DNA of 64,000 nt from an uncultured Alistipes sp. (GCA_947591475.1 CANQDE010000002.1:124001-188000), one strand, 5' to 3'; counted from the first letter of the stretch, positions 7,601 to 16,825 are shown. Notes: generated by a model from the letters alone, not told the origin. A program made the numbers and translations.

Positions 7601-7769
7601 ATCTTTTTACCGATTTTTTGTTTTCTCTGACGCTGCGATTCCTCGTTCGTCGGCGCGTTACTCAATCGAATTTTTTCGAACGATTCGGCCTCCTGTTCGT
7701 TCACTCACTCGTTTCCTTGTTTGTGTCCTCACTCGGAACCCTTCTCTTTTCGATGCAACCCTCGCGCAT

Positions 7770-7846
7770 TGGCGCCTGAACAAGGACTTGAACCTAGGAC
7801 CCCATGATTAACAGTCATGTGCTCTAACCAACTGAGCTATTCAGGC
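7770..7846 (-). tRNA. tRNA-Asn (GTT), CCA encoded
   Basis: The complement folds as a cloverleaf with GCCTGAA/TTCAGGC acceptor stem, D-arm TAGCTCAGTTGGTTAGAGCA, anticodon loop CTGTTAA (GTT) and T-arm GGTTCAAGTCC. Discriminator G is followed by an encoded CCA (7770-7772). A perfect promoter lies upstream at 7880-7909. Confidence 0.95.
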
Positions 7847-7879
7847 TTCGAAAGCCGGCGCTATCGCCGTTTCGGAGTG

Positions 7880-7909
7880 CAAATATAAGGCAAAATTCTT
7901 TTCCTGCAA
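7880..7909 (-). promoter_or_regulatory. Promoter of tRNA-Asn
   Basis: Minus-strand TTG (7909-7907), a 19-base spacer and TATATTTG (7887-7880) match the consensus; transcription would start roughly 27 bases before the tRNA 5' end. Confidence 0.8.
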
Positions 7910-8251
7910 AATTTTTCGCGATTTTTTTCTGAATCAAGGCCGGGATTTACCGAATACGGACATTCGGAAAAACAAGACGGCATTAGGAAAACCTTCGGAA
8001 ACGAAAACAATACCCCATAACCGAATAGATGCGCGGTAAGCATACGCGATGCCGTTTGCGTTGTTCTATCTTGAAGAACATTCGCCGATTGTCCGTTTGC
8101 TTGTGAAAATTGTCAGATTCTCTTTCGCGGACGCCCTTGAAATTGTTCCGGAATGGGGTATTGCATGTGCGATTGGCAGGTCGTTATCTCTTTCGGTCGG
8201 TCTTTTGTCTGTTTGTTTTTGTCGTTCGCTGCAAATTTCGGGCCGAACCGA
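7910..8251. other. Non-coding gap upstream of tRNA-Asn
   Basis: I see no credible gene, hairpin-terminator or repeat in this stretch; short frames here have no recognisable protein features. It lies between the tRNA-Asn promoter and the 3' end of the hydrolase gene. Confidence 0.5.
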
Positions 8252-9112
8252 TCATTCGGCCGGTTCGATTGCACTATTTTTTCGGTTATTCGCTGTCGAT
8301 GCCGCTTCCGACGCTCCGGAGAGCACGAAATGCAACAAGGCAGCCGCCGTCTTTTCGGGTTCTTCGAGAAAGCCCATGTGTCCCGAGTGCTCCAACCAGA
8401 CGACCTCGGCCTCCGGATGTTCGGCGACCATCCGTTCCGCCGTTTCTACCGGAATATATCCGTCCTTGCGGCCTAAAATGAAGCAGACGGGAACCTTCGT
8501 CGTCCGCAACATTTCGTTGCGGTCTTTGCGGGCGATCATCCCGTTCAGCAAGGCGATGATGCCCGCATCTTCGGTTACGAAAATCTGTTCGGTCAGGTCT
8601 TCGATTGCATCCTGCATTCGGTCGCGGTTCTCCTCGGCAAATCCGGCGCTGGGGGCGCTTCGCGTCAGCAGCTCTTTGCGGCCGGAACGGACTACTTCGA
8701 TTTCACGCCGACGGTTCTCCTGTTTTTCGGGCGTGTCGGCGTTAGGGGTCGAACTGAGCAGCACCAAGCCGTCGAGCAGCTCGGGATGACGTTCGCACAA
8801 CGCCAAAGCGACGTATCCGCCCATCGAATGGCCCACGACTGTGCATCGCCGGATGCCGAGCGCCCGAAGGCCGTCGGCAACCGTGTCGGCCAGAAATTCC
8901 ATCGAGTGCATTTCGCCGTTCACGACCGAGATGCCGTGGCCGGGGAGGTCCATGCTCACGACCCTCAATTCTTTGTAAAGCAACTTAATAAATTCGTCCC
9001 ATACGAGCATCGATTCGAGATAACCGTGCAGCAGGACGACACAACGGTCGCCGGATTGCGAATCGCAGACGTGCAATGCTGTCTCTCCGGCCATGATGAA
9101 TTTTTCGGTCAT
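8252..9112 (-). CDS. Alpha/beta hydrolase fold protein
   Basis: The 286-aa protein shows the alpha/beta hydrolase core: '[17 protein letters not shown]' oxyanion-hole strand, nucleophile elbow GHSMGG (Ser near residue 96), an Asp in '[10 protein letters not shown]' and the catalytic His in '[13 protein letters not shown]'. The fold covers esterases, lipases and C-C hydrolases; substrate cannot be assigned. The last ~18 residues are a low-complexity tail. It follows dapF by 28 bp on the same strand and may share its transcript. ATG at residue 7 (MAGETALHV) is an alternative start. Confidence 0.88.
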   Translation of the reverse strand: MTEKFIMAGETALHVCDSQSGDRCVVLLHGYLESMLVWDEFIKLLYKELRVVSMDLPGHGISVVNGEMHSMEFLADTVADGLRALGIRRCTVVGHSMGGYVALALCERHPELLDGLVLLSSTPNADTPEKQENRRREIEVVRSGRKELLTRSAPSAGFAEENRDRMQDAIEDLTEQIFVTEDAGIIALLNGMIARKDRNEMLRTTKVPVCFILGRKDGYIPVETAERMVAEHPEAEVVWLEHSGHMGFLEEPEKTAAALLHFVLSGASEAASTANNRKNSAIEPAE

Positions 9113-9140
9113 ACGCGCGAGGGTCTTTGGGGGGCGTCAT

Positions 9141-9932
9141 TCATTCGGTGGTGCCGCTGAAAACCCGTCGGGCGGGGCCGGTCAGCCGGATGTCGTTGTA
9201 TTGTTGGGCGCCGTCGCGATGGAAGCGGACTTGCAGTCGGCCGCCGTGCACTTTGATGTCGAATTTGTGCACATCGGGTTGCAGGGCGAAATTGACGACC
9301 AGCGCGGCGGCCGTGGCGCCTGTTCCGCAGGCGAGGGTCTCGTTCTCGACCCCGCGTTCGTAGGTGCGGATTCGCAACTTGCCGTTGTCGAGCACTTCGA
9401 CGAAATCGACGTTCGTCCCCTGCGGGAAGTGCTCCGCATCGTAACGGATTTTGCGGCCGCGACCGCAGACGTCGACGGCATTGGCGTATTCGACGAATTC
9501 CACATAGTGGGGCACGCCCGTGTTGAGCGCCCAGCCTGTTCCGACCGGACGTATCTCGGATACGGGCATCATGCCTAATTCGATCTCGCCGGTCGACCCT
9601 TTGACCGTCCGCAACAGGGCTTCGTGGGGGCCGTCGGTCGCTTCGAACCTGCAGGTCTCGTCGCAAAGTCCCAGATGCCGGACGAACAGAGCGAAACAGC
9701 GGGCTCCGTTGCCGCACATCTCGCCCTCCGACCCGTCGGCGTTGAAGTAGTGCATGATGTTGGTTCCGGCCTCGTTGCGGGTGAGGGTCATCAGACCGTC
9801 GGCCCCGATACCGAAGTGCCGGTCGCACAATCGGGCGACTGCCTGCGGATCGGGTCGGAATACTTGTTTGCGATTGTCGATGAGGATGAAGTCGTTGCCG
9901 GCTCCTTCGTATTTGGCGAATGCAATGGGCAT
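9141..9932 (-). CDS. dapF: Diaminopimelate epimerase
   Basis: The enzyme interconverts LL- and meso-diaminopimelate for lysine and peptidoglycan synthesis in the cytoplasm. The sequence has the N-terminal 'FAKYEGAGNDFILIDN', the first catalytic Cys in 'SEGEMCGNGARC' and the second in 'ETLACGTGATA', and a full-length two-lobe fold of 263 aa. I start at MPIAFAKYEG rather than an upstream ATG because this matches the family N-terminus. A -7 box (TATTTTTG) lies about 90 bases upstream, with a stable hairpin in the leader (about 9946-9991). Confidence 0.95.
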   Translation of the reverse strand: MPIAFAKYEGAGNDFILIDNRKQVFRPDPQAVARLCDRHFGIGADGLMTLTRNEAGTNIMHYFNADGSEGEMCGNGARCFALFVRHLGLCDETCRFEATDGPHEALLRTVKGSTGEIELGMMPVSEIRPVGTGWALNTGVPHYVEFVEYANAVDVCGRGRKIRYDAEHFPQGTNVDFVEVLDNGKLRIRTYERGVENETLACGTGATAAALVVNFALQPDVHKFDIKVHGGRLQVRFHRDGAQQYNDIRLTGPARRVFSGTTE

Positions 9933-10020
9933 GGGTTCGTATGTATGGTGGCGACGGCAGGCACAAATCACCGAGTGATCGCCTTCGCCACCTCTTTATT
10001 TAATAAAAAATTCAGTTTCA

Positions 10021-10028
10021 CAAAAATA
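10021..10028 (-). promoter_or_regulatory. Candidate -7 box upstream of dapF
   Basis: TATTTTTG on the minus strand fits TAnnTTTG, but there is no clear TTG at 19-21 bases. The predicted leader of ~80 bases contains an imperfect hairpin built on GGTGGCGA and its complement just before the start. Confidence 0.4.
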
Positions 10029-10081
10029 GCAAAATTATCTGTTGTTCGGTCGATTCGGAGCATGAAACTGCACGGATTGCA

Positions 10082-10690
10082 TCAGAATTCCAGTTCCAAC
10101 TGGCCGATCGTGTGGTTGAAAGTCAGCCGATGGTAGGGTGTCAGACCGTGTTCGCGAATGGCCAAACGGTGCTCGCGGGTGGGGTAACCCTTGTTCCGCT
10201 GCCAGCCGTACTGCGGGTACTCCTCTGCAAGGCGGCACATGTATTCGTCGCGGTGCGTTTTGGCCAGAACGGATGCTGCGGCGATGTCGGCATATTTCCC
10301 GTCGCCCTTGACGATGCACTGATAGGGGATGCCGAGCTGCGTCCGGAACCGGTTGCCGTCGATGGCCAAGAAGGCCGGTCGTACGTGCAACCGTCCCACA
10401 GCCAACGACATCCCTTCGAACGAAGCGTTCAGGATGTTGATTTCGTCGATGCGGGCCGCTGCAACGGCCTCGACCGACCAAGCGATGGCCTCGCGTTCGA
10501 TTACCTCGCGCAGCAAATCGCGGTTGCGGGCGGTCATCTGTTTCGAATCGTTCAGCCGGTCGTCGTGGAAATCGGGCGGCAGAATGACGGCGGCGGCGAA
10601 CACGGGCCCCGCTAAACAACCCCGTCCGGCCTCGTCGCAACCGGCTTCGTCGACGGCATATTGATACTGAAGTTCCAACACGATGAACAA
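10082..10690 (-). CDS. rnhB: Ribonuclease HII
   Basis: This 202-aa enzyme cleaves the RNA strand of RNA-DNA hybrids, including single misincorporated ribonucleotides. The signature GCDEAGRGCLAGPV provides the first Asp-Glu pair, 'AIDGN' another Asp, and 'KGDGKYADIAAASVLAKTHRDEYM' is the conserved C-terminal motif. Length is typical. It is divergent from the membrane-protein gene at 10818 and upstream of dapF on the same strand. Confidence 0.96.
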   Translation of the reverse strand: MFIVLELQYQYAVDEAGCDEAGRGCLAGPVFAAAVILPPDFHDDRLNDSKQMTARNRDLLREVIEREAIAWSVEAVAAARIDEINILNASFEGMSLAVGRLHVRPAFLAIDGNRFRTQLGIPYQCIVKGDGKYADIAAASVLAKTHRDEYMCRLAEEYPQYGWQRNKGYPTREHRLAIREHGLTPYHRLTFNHTIGQLELEF

Positions 10691-10817
10691 AGTTAGCGCT
10701 TTTTTGGTTCCGTTTCGACTTTTTTCTCTATTTTTGGGGTATCCTCTGGTGGTTCCGACCGATTCGAAACCTTTTTGGAAAGGGCGGATCGCACAGGAGG
10801 CTCATTCAGACCGATCG

Positions 10818-11837
10818 ATGAAACTGCAATTCGCCCGACAGCCTTTCGTGCCGGCTTTTCTGACGCTGCTCGTCGTTTGCGCCATCGCCTTGTGGGGCGT
10901 TGCGCCTGCCGAGTCCGTGGGAGGGGGCGCGGCTGTGCACGCTTCGGGCCGAATCGGCGCAGGAATGGCTTTCGCAATGCCGCGCGAAATGCTGCTCCGG
11001 TTTCAGACGGCTTGGCCCGGCTTGGCCCGCTGGTTGGCGCTGTTCGCCGCTCTTTATGCGGGTATCGCCGTCGGACGCATTTCCGTAAGGCCCAACCTTT
11101 ACGGGCTTAATACATGTCTTTCGATTCCGTTGTTCGGTATGTTGGCCTGCTGTTTGGCGGGACGCGGCATCTCGTTGGCCGTTTTTTGTGCGACGATGCT
11201 GTTGGCAGTCGCCGTGAAACACTTTTGTGCGGCTTTCCGCAACGGGTACAGTTTCGATTTGTTGTTCCGGGCGTCGTTCTGTTTGGAGCTGTTGGTTTTG
11301 ATTCAGCCGGCGGCATTGCCGTTGCTGTTGCTGTTGCCGTTCGGCGTGCTGCTCTTCCGACGAACCCAGCGCGAAACCGTGGTCGCATTGGCCGGCCTAT
11401 TGCTTGCCCCTTTGCTGTTGTGCTATGGGAATTGGTTGTTCGGCGGGGCGTTCCTTGCACCGCTCATCGCCGTATGGAACGATTTTTTCGGCGGCGAATT
11501 TTGTGCACTGTTCCGTTCGGGCATGACGCCTTGGCTCGGAGTGGCCGGCGGCTTTCTGTGGCTGAATATCTGCGGCATCGGCTCGATCTGGGCCAATTTT
11601 TATTCGGTAGGCGCACGGGCGCGTTATCTGCTTATATATAATATAGGTGTGCTGGTGCTTTGCATCGGCTCGCTTTGCGGCCCGGCCGTCTCGACGGCCG
11701 ATGCGGCTTGGATGGCCGTTCCGTCGGCTGTTTTGTTGCCTTTCTTCTTCGTGCGGATTTACGCGACCTTCTCGACGTTGCTCTATCTGACGATTCTGGC
11801 GGTCGCTATGGCCGTTCTGTTCCTGCCGCTCGTTTGA
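10818..11837 (+). CDS. Polytopic integral membrane protein of unknown function
   Basis: I start at the ATG at 10818 (MKLQFARQPFVPAFLTLLVV); the frame stays open upstream but overlaps rnhB. The 339-aa protein has roughly nine to ten hydrophobic segments rich in Leu/Ala/Val/Phe, with short charged loops such as RRTQRE. It resembles Bacteroidales multi-spanning proteins of the DUF6427 kind found near rnhB, but that link is weak. No transport or catalytic motif is visible. Confidence 0.7.
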   Translation: MKLQFARQPFVPAFLTLLVVCAIALWGVAPAESVGGGAAVHASGRIGAGMAFAMPREMLLRFQTAWPGLARWLALFAALYAGIAVGRISVRPNLYGLNTCLSIPLFGMLACCLAGRGISLAVFCATMLLAVAVKHFCAAFRNGYSFDLLFRASFCLELLVLIQPAALPLLLLLPFGVLLFRRTQRETVVALAGLLLAPLLLCYGNWLFGGAFLAPLIAVWNDFFGGEFCALFRSGMTPWLGVAGGFLWLNICGIGSIWANFYSVGARARYLLIYNIGVLVLCIGSLCGPAVSTADAAWMAVPSAVLLPFFFVRIYATFSTLLYLTILAVAMAVLFLPLV

Positions 11838-11874
11838 GCATCCTTCCCGACGGTTATAGCCGTTATTAGTATTC

Positions 11875-12110
11875 CAGCCGGTTAATAAGACCGTTATTAG
11901 CATTCCAACCAGTTAATAAAAAGGCGATTAGATACCGTTTTACACAAGCGGTAATCCAAAACCGTATCACCTCGCGAGTTCCGACCGAAGCCCCCGCCGA
12001 GGCGGGGGTGCGGGGGTGGGTCAAAACTGAATACGCGGTTTCGCCGCGAGCGACCCGACCATCGGCCATGTAAAACCATTCGCTAACTCGATTCGGTGGA
12101 AAGTCATATA
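11875..12110 (+). repeat. Dispersed intergenic repeat, family A, copy 1
   Basis: This gene-free stretch begins with two TTAATAA-type boxes (11881 and 11912), then the family A element: 'GTTCCGACCGAAGCCCC', a GC hairpin (CCCCCGCC-GAGGCGGGGG), 'GGGGGTGGGTCAAA', a CGCGGTTTCGCCGCGAG hairpin, and a tail near 'AACTCGATTCGGT'. Related copies lie at 18980-19190, 23930-24175 and 53915-54003. No transposase is encoded. Confidence 0.7.
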
Positions 12111-12189
12111 TAGTTGCCAAAAAATAAGCCGGAAGAATGTTCCGTATGGGCTTTTCGCCCCTTTTTTGTCCCGAAAATACAATAATATA

Positions 12190-12220
12190 TTGTAAGATTA
12201 AATAATATATTGTATTTTTG
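12190..12220 (+). promoter_or_regulatory. Promoter of the AraC-family gene
   Basis: TTG (12190-12192), a 20-base spacer and TATTTTTG (12213-12220) match the consensus. The region includes the direct repeat AATAATATATTGTA (12181 and 12201), which could be an operator. The leader is about 50 bases. Confidence 0.7.
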
Positions 12221-12276
12221 AAGTCGAAAAAGGAAAGGCACGTAGCTTTCCGGACTTCCGGATTCGATCCAATTCA

Positions 12277-13212
12277 ATGAATAAGCATATGAAAAGTTCA
12301 ATCATCTCTTCCGTTCCTGCCCAGCAGCCGATGATCGTGAAGTACACCGAATCGGCTCACAACGGCATCCAGTCCCAAACCCTCGCCCGTTATGCGATCG
12401 GGTACGTGCTGCGCGGCACGAAACACATCTACGACGGCGACAAGCGTCAAGTGCTCAACCGCGGCGACGTGTTCTACATGGGCGTCGGGCGCCATTACGT
12501 CGAGGACGTCCCCGACGGTGGTCAGCCCTTCGAACAGATTCTGTTCTATTACACGCCGGCCGATTTGCAGCGCATCCTGCTCCATCTGAATATCACCTAC
12601 GGACTGAACATCTCGAACGAACACCTGTGCGAGCGGTGCAGCGGCCAGTCGCACGTCGCGATGCCGGGATGGAATGCCTTGCGCAATTTCTTTGCCAATA
12701 CGAACAATTATCTGCGCGACGAGGATTTTCGCCACGACGAGACGGCCGAAAACATCAAGATGACCGAATTGATCTATCTGATCGTGTCGCACGAGGATTG
12801 CTGCCTCAAGAGCAAGGTGCTGAACAATGCCGATGCCGCGAAGGAGAATTTCGAACAGATCGTTTACGATCACATCTTCAACGACGTCTGCATCGAGGAG
12901 CTGGCCCGTCAGACCAACCGTTCGTTGACCTCGTTCAAGAAGGAGTTCAACCGGCATTTCCAGATGCCGCCGCATCGTTGGTATATCCGGCAGCGGTTGA
13001 TGCACTCGCGGCTGCTGTTGATTTCGACGTCGAAGTCGATCTCCGAAATCGGCAACGAATGCACGTTCCCGAATACGTCGCATTTTATCAAACTTTTCAA
13101 AAAGGAGTTCCACATGACGCCGGCGACCTATCGGAACAGCCACCTCGGAACCCGCGTGCAGCAGCCGCAGGACGAGGCGCCCGAGGCTAATCTGTTGCGT
13201 GCGGCCTTGTAA
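12277..13212 (+). CDS. AraC family transcriptional regulator
   Basis: The 311-aa protein has an N-terminal cupin-like sensing region (about residues 20-110, 'IGYVLRGTKHIYDGDKRQVL') and a C-terminal double HTH (about 195-290) with 'CIEELARQTNRSLTSFKKEF' and 'SISEIGNECTFPNTSHFIKLFKKEF..TPATYR', the AraC signature. It should be a soluble DNA-binding protein responding to a small ligand. An in-frame ATG at 12289 is an alternative start. The adjacent genes do not reveal a target. Confidence 0.92.
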   Translation: MNKHMKSSIISSVPAQQPMIVKYTESAHNGIQSQTLARYAIGYVLRGTKHIYDGDKRQVLNRGDVFYMGVGRHYVEDVPDGGQPFEQILFYYTPADLQRILLHLNITYGLNISNEHLCERCSGQSHVAMPGWNALRNFFANTNNYLRDEDFRHDETAENIKMTELIYLIVSHEDCCLKSKVLNNADAAKENFEQIVYDHIFNDVCIEELARQTNRSLTSFKKEFNRHFQMPPHRWYIRQRLMHSRLLLISTSKSISEIGNECTFPNTSHFIKLFKKEFHMTPATYRNSHLGTRVQQPQDEAPEANLLRAAL

Positions 13213-13303
13213 GCGGTCGGCTTGCGAATCGGATGTAATTAAAAAATTTTAATTATGAATCGGTTCGATTCGACGAAAAAATTGAAAAAATGTTGCAAAA
13301 TAT

Positions 13304-13333
13304 TTGTTTTTTCGTGAAAAAGTATTACTTTTG
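13304..13333 (+). promoter_or_regulatory. Promoter of a free-standing small RNA
   Basis: TTG (13304-13306), an exact 19-base spacer and TACTTTTG (13326-13333) form a perfect consensus promoter with no plus-strand ORF downstream before an intrinsic terminator. Confidence 0.75.
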
Positions 13334-13339
13334 TTGACG

Positions 13340-13430
13340 AAAAAAGTGGGAAAACCCACACTCTCTCATTAAACCTAACTAACCTAACCAAGAGTTCCGA
13401 CGCTGGGAAGCATCGGAACTCGATTTTTTT
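13340..13430 (+). ncRNA. Candidate ~90-nt small RNA with intrinsic terminator
   Basis: Predicted from promoter to terminator. The transcript would contain a small GTGGG-AAAA-CCCAC hairpin, a pyrimidine/A-rich single-stranded stretch of about 30 bases with repeated CCTAAC, and a terminator stem GAGTTCCGA paired with TCGGAACTC (13392-13421) followed by seven T. There is no ATG-initiated frame. The single-stranded middle is typical of a trans-acting antisense region, which is inference. Confidence 0.6.
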
Positions 13431-13460
13431 GGTGGTGGGGGGGGGATTTCGGAAAGGTTA

Positions 13461-14240
13461 TTATTTGGCAACCGTCCACTCCGATTCTTTTCGCTTGGAA
13501 AAACCGATTTTGAAAAGTGTGCCGATAATTCGATACATCGCTCCTCCGTGTCGGCGGGCTCCGGTAGAGCATACATGGATACATCGGCCGCAGGAGATAC
13601 ACACCTCGGGGTTTGTTGCATAGGGACTGTCTGCCGAGATCGCTCCCGTGGGACAACTGGCGACGCACTGGCCGCATTTCACGCAATCGGCCGCTTTTGC
13701 CGACGGATGCAGGGGTATTCCGACGATTTTTTTGTACGGACGCTTTCCCTTGATCTGCAAGGATGGGTATGTATCGACGTTGCGGTCCACAGCCAGCCGG
13801 CACTCTTTGCCGAATGAGAGCAGTTGTTTTTCATCCTCGGCATCGGGGCGTGCAACTCCGACTTTGGGAAAGATGGAGTGTTGTCCGATGAACGCACCGG
13901 CTCCTACGATGCGGAAGTTTCGGTCGATGAGCAGGTCGGTCAGTTCAAGAAGCGCATCGTCATAGTCCCGGTTCCCGAAAACAACCGTGGCAATGGCTGT
14001 GGCTCCGTTTCCTTTCAGCCGTTTGAGAGAATCGGCCACTTGCGCGGGAAGCCGTCCGCCGTAAACAGGGGCCGCGACCACAACGACATCGTTTTCTTTG
14101 AAGTCGCGGAAAGGGATATCGAGGTCGTTTGCCAGGTTGATCTCCGATTCTGGGGTCGAGGCATATCCCCGGCATATTGCGCGGACACAACGGGCGGTGG
14201 TATCGGTGGCGCTGAAATAAACGGCATGCAGATTATTCAT
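13461..14240 (-). CDS. EFR1-type flavodoxin/4Fe-4S ferredoxin fusion protein
   Basis: The 259-aa protein joins an N-terminal flavodoxin-like domain ('AVYFSATDTTARCVRAI' FMN-phosphate loop, about residues 1-150) to a C-terminal bacterial ferredoxin domain with two clusters: CVKCGQCVASCP and CISCGRCIHVC. EFR1 proteins are cytoplasmic electron carriers common in anaerobes; partners are unknown. It has its own promoter and stands alone. Confidence 0.9.
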   Translation of the reverse strand: MNNLHAVYFSATDTTARCVRAICRGYASTPESEINLANDLDIPFRDFKENDVVVVAAPVYGGRLPAQVADSLKRLKGNGATAIATVVFGNRDYDDALLELTDLLIDRNFRIVGAGAFIGQHSIFPKVGVARPDAEDEKQLLSFGKECRLAVDRNVDTYPSLQIKGKRPYKKIVGIPLHPSAKAADCVKCGQCVASCPTGAISADSPYATNPEVCISCGRCIHVCSTGARRHGGAMYRIIGTLFKIGFSKRKESEWTVAK

Positions 14241-14259
14241 GACAGATAGGTTTATTTTA

Positions 14260-14290
14260 CAAATATAGAAAAATGTTCAGCAATACGCAA
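14260..14290 (-). promoter_or_regulatory. Promoter of the EFR1 gene
   Basis: Minus-strand TTG (14290-14288), a 20-base spacer and TATATTTG (14267-14260) match the consensus, giving a leader under 20 bases. Confidence 0.7.
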
Positions 14291-14373
14291 CACTTCGGTG
14301 AGGTATTGTCGGGCTTGGGTCGTACGTCGCAAAGTTTAGAAAAACAATGATGCTATGCAACAATTATTTTGCG

Positions 14374-14381
14374 TATCTTTG
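14374..14381 (+). promoter_or_regulatory. -7 promoter box of proS
   Basis: TATCTTTG fits TAnnTTTG and would start transcription near 14388, leaving a leader of about 23 bases before the ATG at 14411. No clear TTG at the standard distance. Confidence 0.5.
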
Positions 14382-14410
14382 CGGACATCCGAATAAAACG
14401 ACATGACGAT

Positions 14411-15895
14411 ATGGCAAAGGAACTGAAAGATTTGACCAAGTCCGACGAGAACTACTCGCAATGGTACAACGATTTGGTCGTGAAAGCAGGTTTGGCCGAA
14501 AATTCGGCCGTGCGCGGCTGCATGGTCATCAAACCCTACGGCTACGCCATCTGGGAGAAGATGCACGACGCTTTGGACAAAATGTTCAAGGAGACGGGCC
14601 ATCAGAATGCTTATTTCCCGCTTTTCATCCCGAAATCTTTCTTCTCGAAGGAGGCCGACCACGTGGAGGGTTTCGCTAAGGAGTGCGCGGTCGTAACCCA
14701 CTACCGCCTGAAAAACGATCCTGCCGGAAACGGCGTCGTCGTCGATCCCGATGCGAAACTCGAAGAGGAACTGATCGTGCGCCCGACGTCGGAAACCATC
14801 ATCTGGAGCACCTACAAGAACTGGATCCATTCGTATCGCGACCTGCCCATCCTGTGCAACCAGTGGGCCAACGTCGTGCGATGGGAGATGCGTACGCGCT
14901 TGTTCTTGCGCACGGCCGAATTCCTGTGGCAGGAGGGTCATACGGCCCATGCGACCCGTGAGGAGGCCATCGCCGAGGCTACGAAGATGGTGCATGTCTA
15001 TCAGCGGTTCGCCGAAGAGTGGATGTCGCTGCCGGTCGTCGTAGGGCACAAGTCGCCCAACGAACGCTTCGCCGGTGCGGAGGATACGCTTACGATTGAG
15101 TCGCTGATGCAGGACGGCAAGGCGTTGCAAAGCGGTACGTCGCACTTCTTAGGGCAGAATTTCGCCAAGGCGTTCGACGTGCAGTATGCCAACAAGGAGG
15201 GCAAATTGGAATACGTTTGGGCTACGTCGTGGGGCGTGTCGACCCGCTTGATGGGCGCGCTTATCATGGCCCATTCGGACAACAACGGATTGGTCTTGCC
15301 GCCGAAGCTGGCGCCGATTCAGGTGGTCATGGTGCCGATTTACAAAGGTCTGGAACAACTCGACGAAATTCGTACACGTTTCGAGGCGATTGCCGCCGCA
15401 TTGCGCGAAAAGGGCATCAGCGTGAAGATCGACGACCGCGACAATGTCCGTTCGGGCTTCAAGTTCTCGGAATACGAACTCAAGGGCGTGCCGGTGCGAC
15501 TGGCGATGGGTCCGCGCGATCTGGAAAACGGCACCATCGAACTCGTGCGTCGCGATACGCTCGAAAAGGAGACCCGTCCGCAGGAGGGGCTCGTCGATTA
15601 CGTCGAACAGCTAATGACCGACATCCAGCAAAATATCTATCGCAAGGCGCTCGCTTTCCGCGATTCGATGATTACGAAGGTCGATACGTGGGAGGAGTTC
15701 CAGCGCGTGTTGGATGAAAAGGGCGGATTCATTTCGGCCCATTGGGACGGCACGGTCGAGACCGAGATCGCCATCAAGGATGCGACGAAAGCGACGATCC
15801 GTTGCATTCCGTTCGATGCGCCGGACGAGGAGGGCACATGCATCTTCTCGGGCAAGCCGTCGCATCGGCGTGTGCTCTTTGCACGTAGCTATTGA
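14411..15895 (+). CDS. proS: Prolyl-tRNA synthetase (archaeal/eukaryal-type, short form)
   Basis: The class II enzyme charges tRNA-Pro with proline. The 494-aa protein has 'IRP' style motif 2 context '[10 protein letters not shown]', '[31 protein letters not shown]', the anticodon-binding domain from about residue 300 ('[10 protein letters not shown]...'), and a C-terminal zinc-binding-like extension ending in Tyr ('LFARSY'), all features of the type-3 ProRS found in Bacteroidota. It lacks the bacterial editing insertion. I start at [10 protein letters not shown] because the upstream frame only has non-ATG starts inside the promoter. Confidence 0.97.
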   Translation: MAKELKDLTKSDENYSQWYNDLVVKAGLAENSAVRGCMVIKPYGYAIWEKMHDALDKMFKETGHQNAYFPLFIPKSFFSKEADHVEGFAKECAVVTHYRLKNDPAGNGVVVDPDAKLEEELIVRPTSETIIWSTYKNWIHSYRDLPILCNQWANVVRWEMRTRLFLRTAEFLWQEGHTAHATREEAIAEATKMVHVYQRFAEEWMSLPVVVGHKSPNERFAGAEDTLTIESLMQDGKALQSGTSHFLGQNFAKAFDVQYANKEGKLEYVWATSWGVSTRLMGALIMAHSDNNGLVLPPKLAPIQVVMVPIYKGLEQLDEIRTRFEAIAAALREKGISVKIDDRDNVRSGFKFSEYELKGVPVRLAMGPRDLENGTIELVRRDTLEKETRPQEGLVDYVEQLMTDIQQNIYRKALAFRDSMITKVDTWEEFQRVLDEKGGFISAHWDGTVETEIAIKDATKATIRCIPFDAPDEEGTCIFSGKPSHRRVLFARSY

Positions 15896-16017
15896 TTTTT
15901 CATCCAGCTTGACAGTGTTGCGCTCTTTGGGGGCGTGCTCGCCCCCAGCCGCGCGGCAAACCCGAGCAATAAGCAGCGGCGAGGGACGACGGATTGCATC
16001 CGTCTACGAGGCCAAAC

Positions 16018-16057
16018 AAACCGGATTCGTTGAATACAAGTATTCCGAATCCGGTTT
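16018..16057. terminator. Long palindromic hairpin downstream of proS
   Basis: AAACCGGATTCG (16018-16029) pairs perfectly with CGAATCCGGTTT (16046-16057), and GAATAC/GTATTC extend the stem inside, leaving an almost loopless hairpin. It is the most likely end of the proS transcript, although the following T-run is short. Confidence 0.65.
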
Positions 16058-16150
16058 ATTCGTCCTTGTGTCCCCTCCCTCATCGCCGGTTTTAAGCGCG
16101 ACCGAATGTTTTTGCGTTTCTGGCGGTTGTTGTCGCTACCAGCTCAATTT

Positions 16151-16314
16151 GCAGGACGCAGCCTGCGGAGTGCGCGCTCGTGAGAGCGGGCCGCCGCCGG
16201 AGGCTGCGGCCCGCGCGGCTCACAGAGCCGCATCATTTTTAGGCAAAACGGTCGGGAGCGAAGAAGTCGTTCGAAAACATTCCAACGCATCGGGAACGCC
16301 TTTCAAAAGGCGCG
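16151..16314 (+). repeat. Dispersed intergenic repeat, family B, copy 1
   Basis: It consists of a GC-rich part ('GGAGGCTGCGGCCCGCGCGG' and a GCGGCTC/GAGCCGC hairpin), 'CATCATTTTTAGGCAAAA', then 'GGTCGGGAGCGAAGAA...GCATCGGGAACG', and a terminal hairpin CGCCTTT-CA-AAAGGCG (16297-16312). Copies lie at 17170-17366, 24236-24312, 35990-36231 and 42322-42478. The terminal stem differs in sequence but stays paired in each. Confidence 0.75.
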
Positions 16315-16346
16315 AGGCGCACGTTTGATTAAGAGCGTGCGCCTCG
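16313..16346 (-). terminator. Terminator of the lipocalin-like lipoprotein gene
   Basis: CGAGGCGCACG (16313-16323) pairs with CGTGCGCCTCG (16336-16346); on the minus strand it follows the gene's stop by about 30 bases. Adjacent to family B repeat copy 1. Confidence 0.65.
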
Positions 16347-16375
16347 GTTCCTTTTCTTTGATTCGTTTTTGCCGT

Positions 16376-16825
16376 TTATTCGATTCGTTTGAGGGTCGTG
16401 GTGGTTTCTCCCGAATAGTCCTCGTATGTATCTTTTTCGAATAAAACGAGTTGCGATCCGGTCAGCTTCTTGATTTCAAAGGTGTGAGCTTCTTCATACT
16501 TAATTTTGATCGTAAGCTTATTGCCCGAGATCGAATAGGTACCGTTGCCCGTATAGTCAACCTTGTCGTTATCGTATTCGTTTTGGGTAAAAGAACTGTT
16601 TTTGTCGAATGAACATATAGCATACCATCCCTCCTCATCGGGATAGTTATCCGACCATGTGTCCTTTTCACCGTCGTAGATTTTCCATCCATCTTCATGG
16701 GTAAGTTGCCAGGTACCGGCGATATTTTCCGGCGTAGCAGGCAGATTGGGTTCGCCATCGCCGGAGCAAGCCGAGAATGAGATTGCCGCAAGCAAAGCGG
16801 CTGCACAGAAAAATAACTTTTTCAT
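16376..16825 (-). CDS. Lipocalin-like lipoprotein
   Basis: I start at MKKLFFCAAALLAAISFSACSGDGE, a lipoprotein signal peptide with lipobox FSAC|S; the mature N-terminus has acidic residues typical of Bacteroidota surface lipoproteins. The 149-aa protein continues 'IAGTWQLTHEDGW', the opening strand motif (GTW) of lipocalin-like domains, and alternates beta strands to the end ('GNGTYSISGNKLTIKIKY'). Ligand is unknown. I see no TAnnTTTG between its ATG and the upstream structured RNA, so its expression may depend on that RNA's promoter. Confidence 0.75.
   Translation of the reverse strand: MKKLFFCAAALLAAISFSACSGDGEPNLPATPENIAGTWQLTHEDGWKIYDGEKDTWSDNYPDEEGWYAICSFDKNSSFTQNEYDNDKVDYTGNGTYSISGNKLTIKIKYEEAHTFEIKKLTGSQLVLFEKDTYEDYSGETTTTLKRIE

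Noticed and set aside
8049..8251. Short plus-strand frames upstream of the hydrolase 3' end
   Set aside because: They run antisense into the hydrolase gene and show no protein features or promoter.
15896..16314. GC-rich repeat region as an insertion sequence
   Set aside because: No transposase frame or terminal inverted repeats were found; the pieces recur as short non-coding modules.
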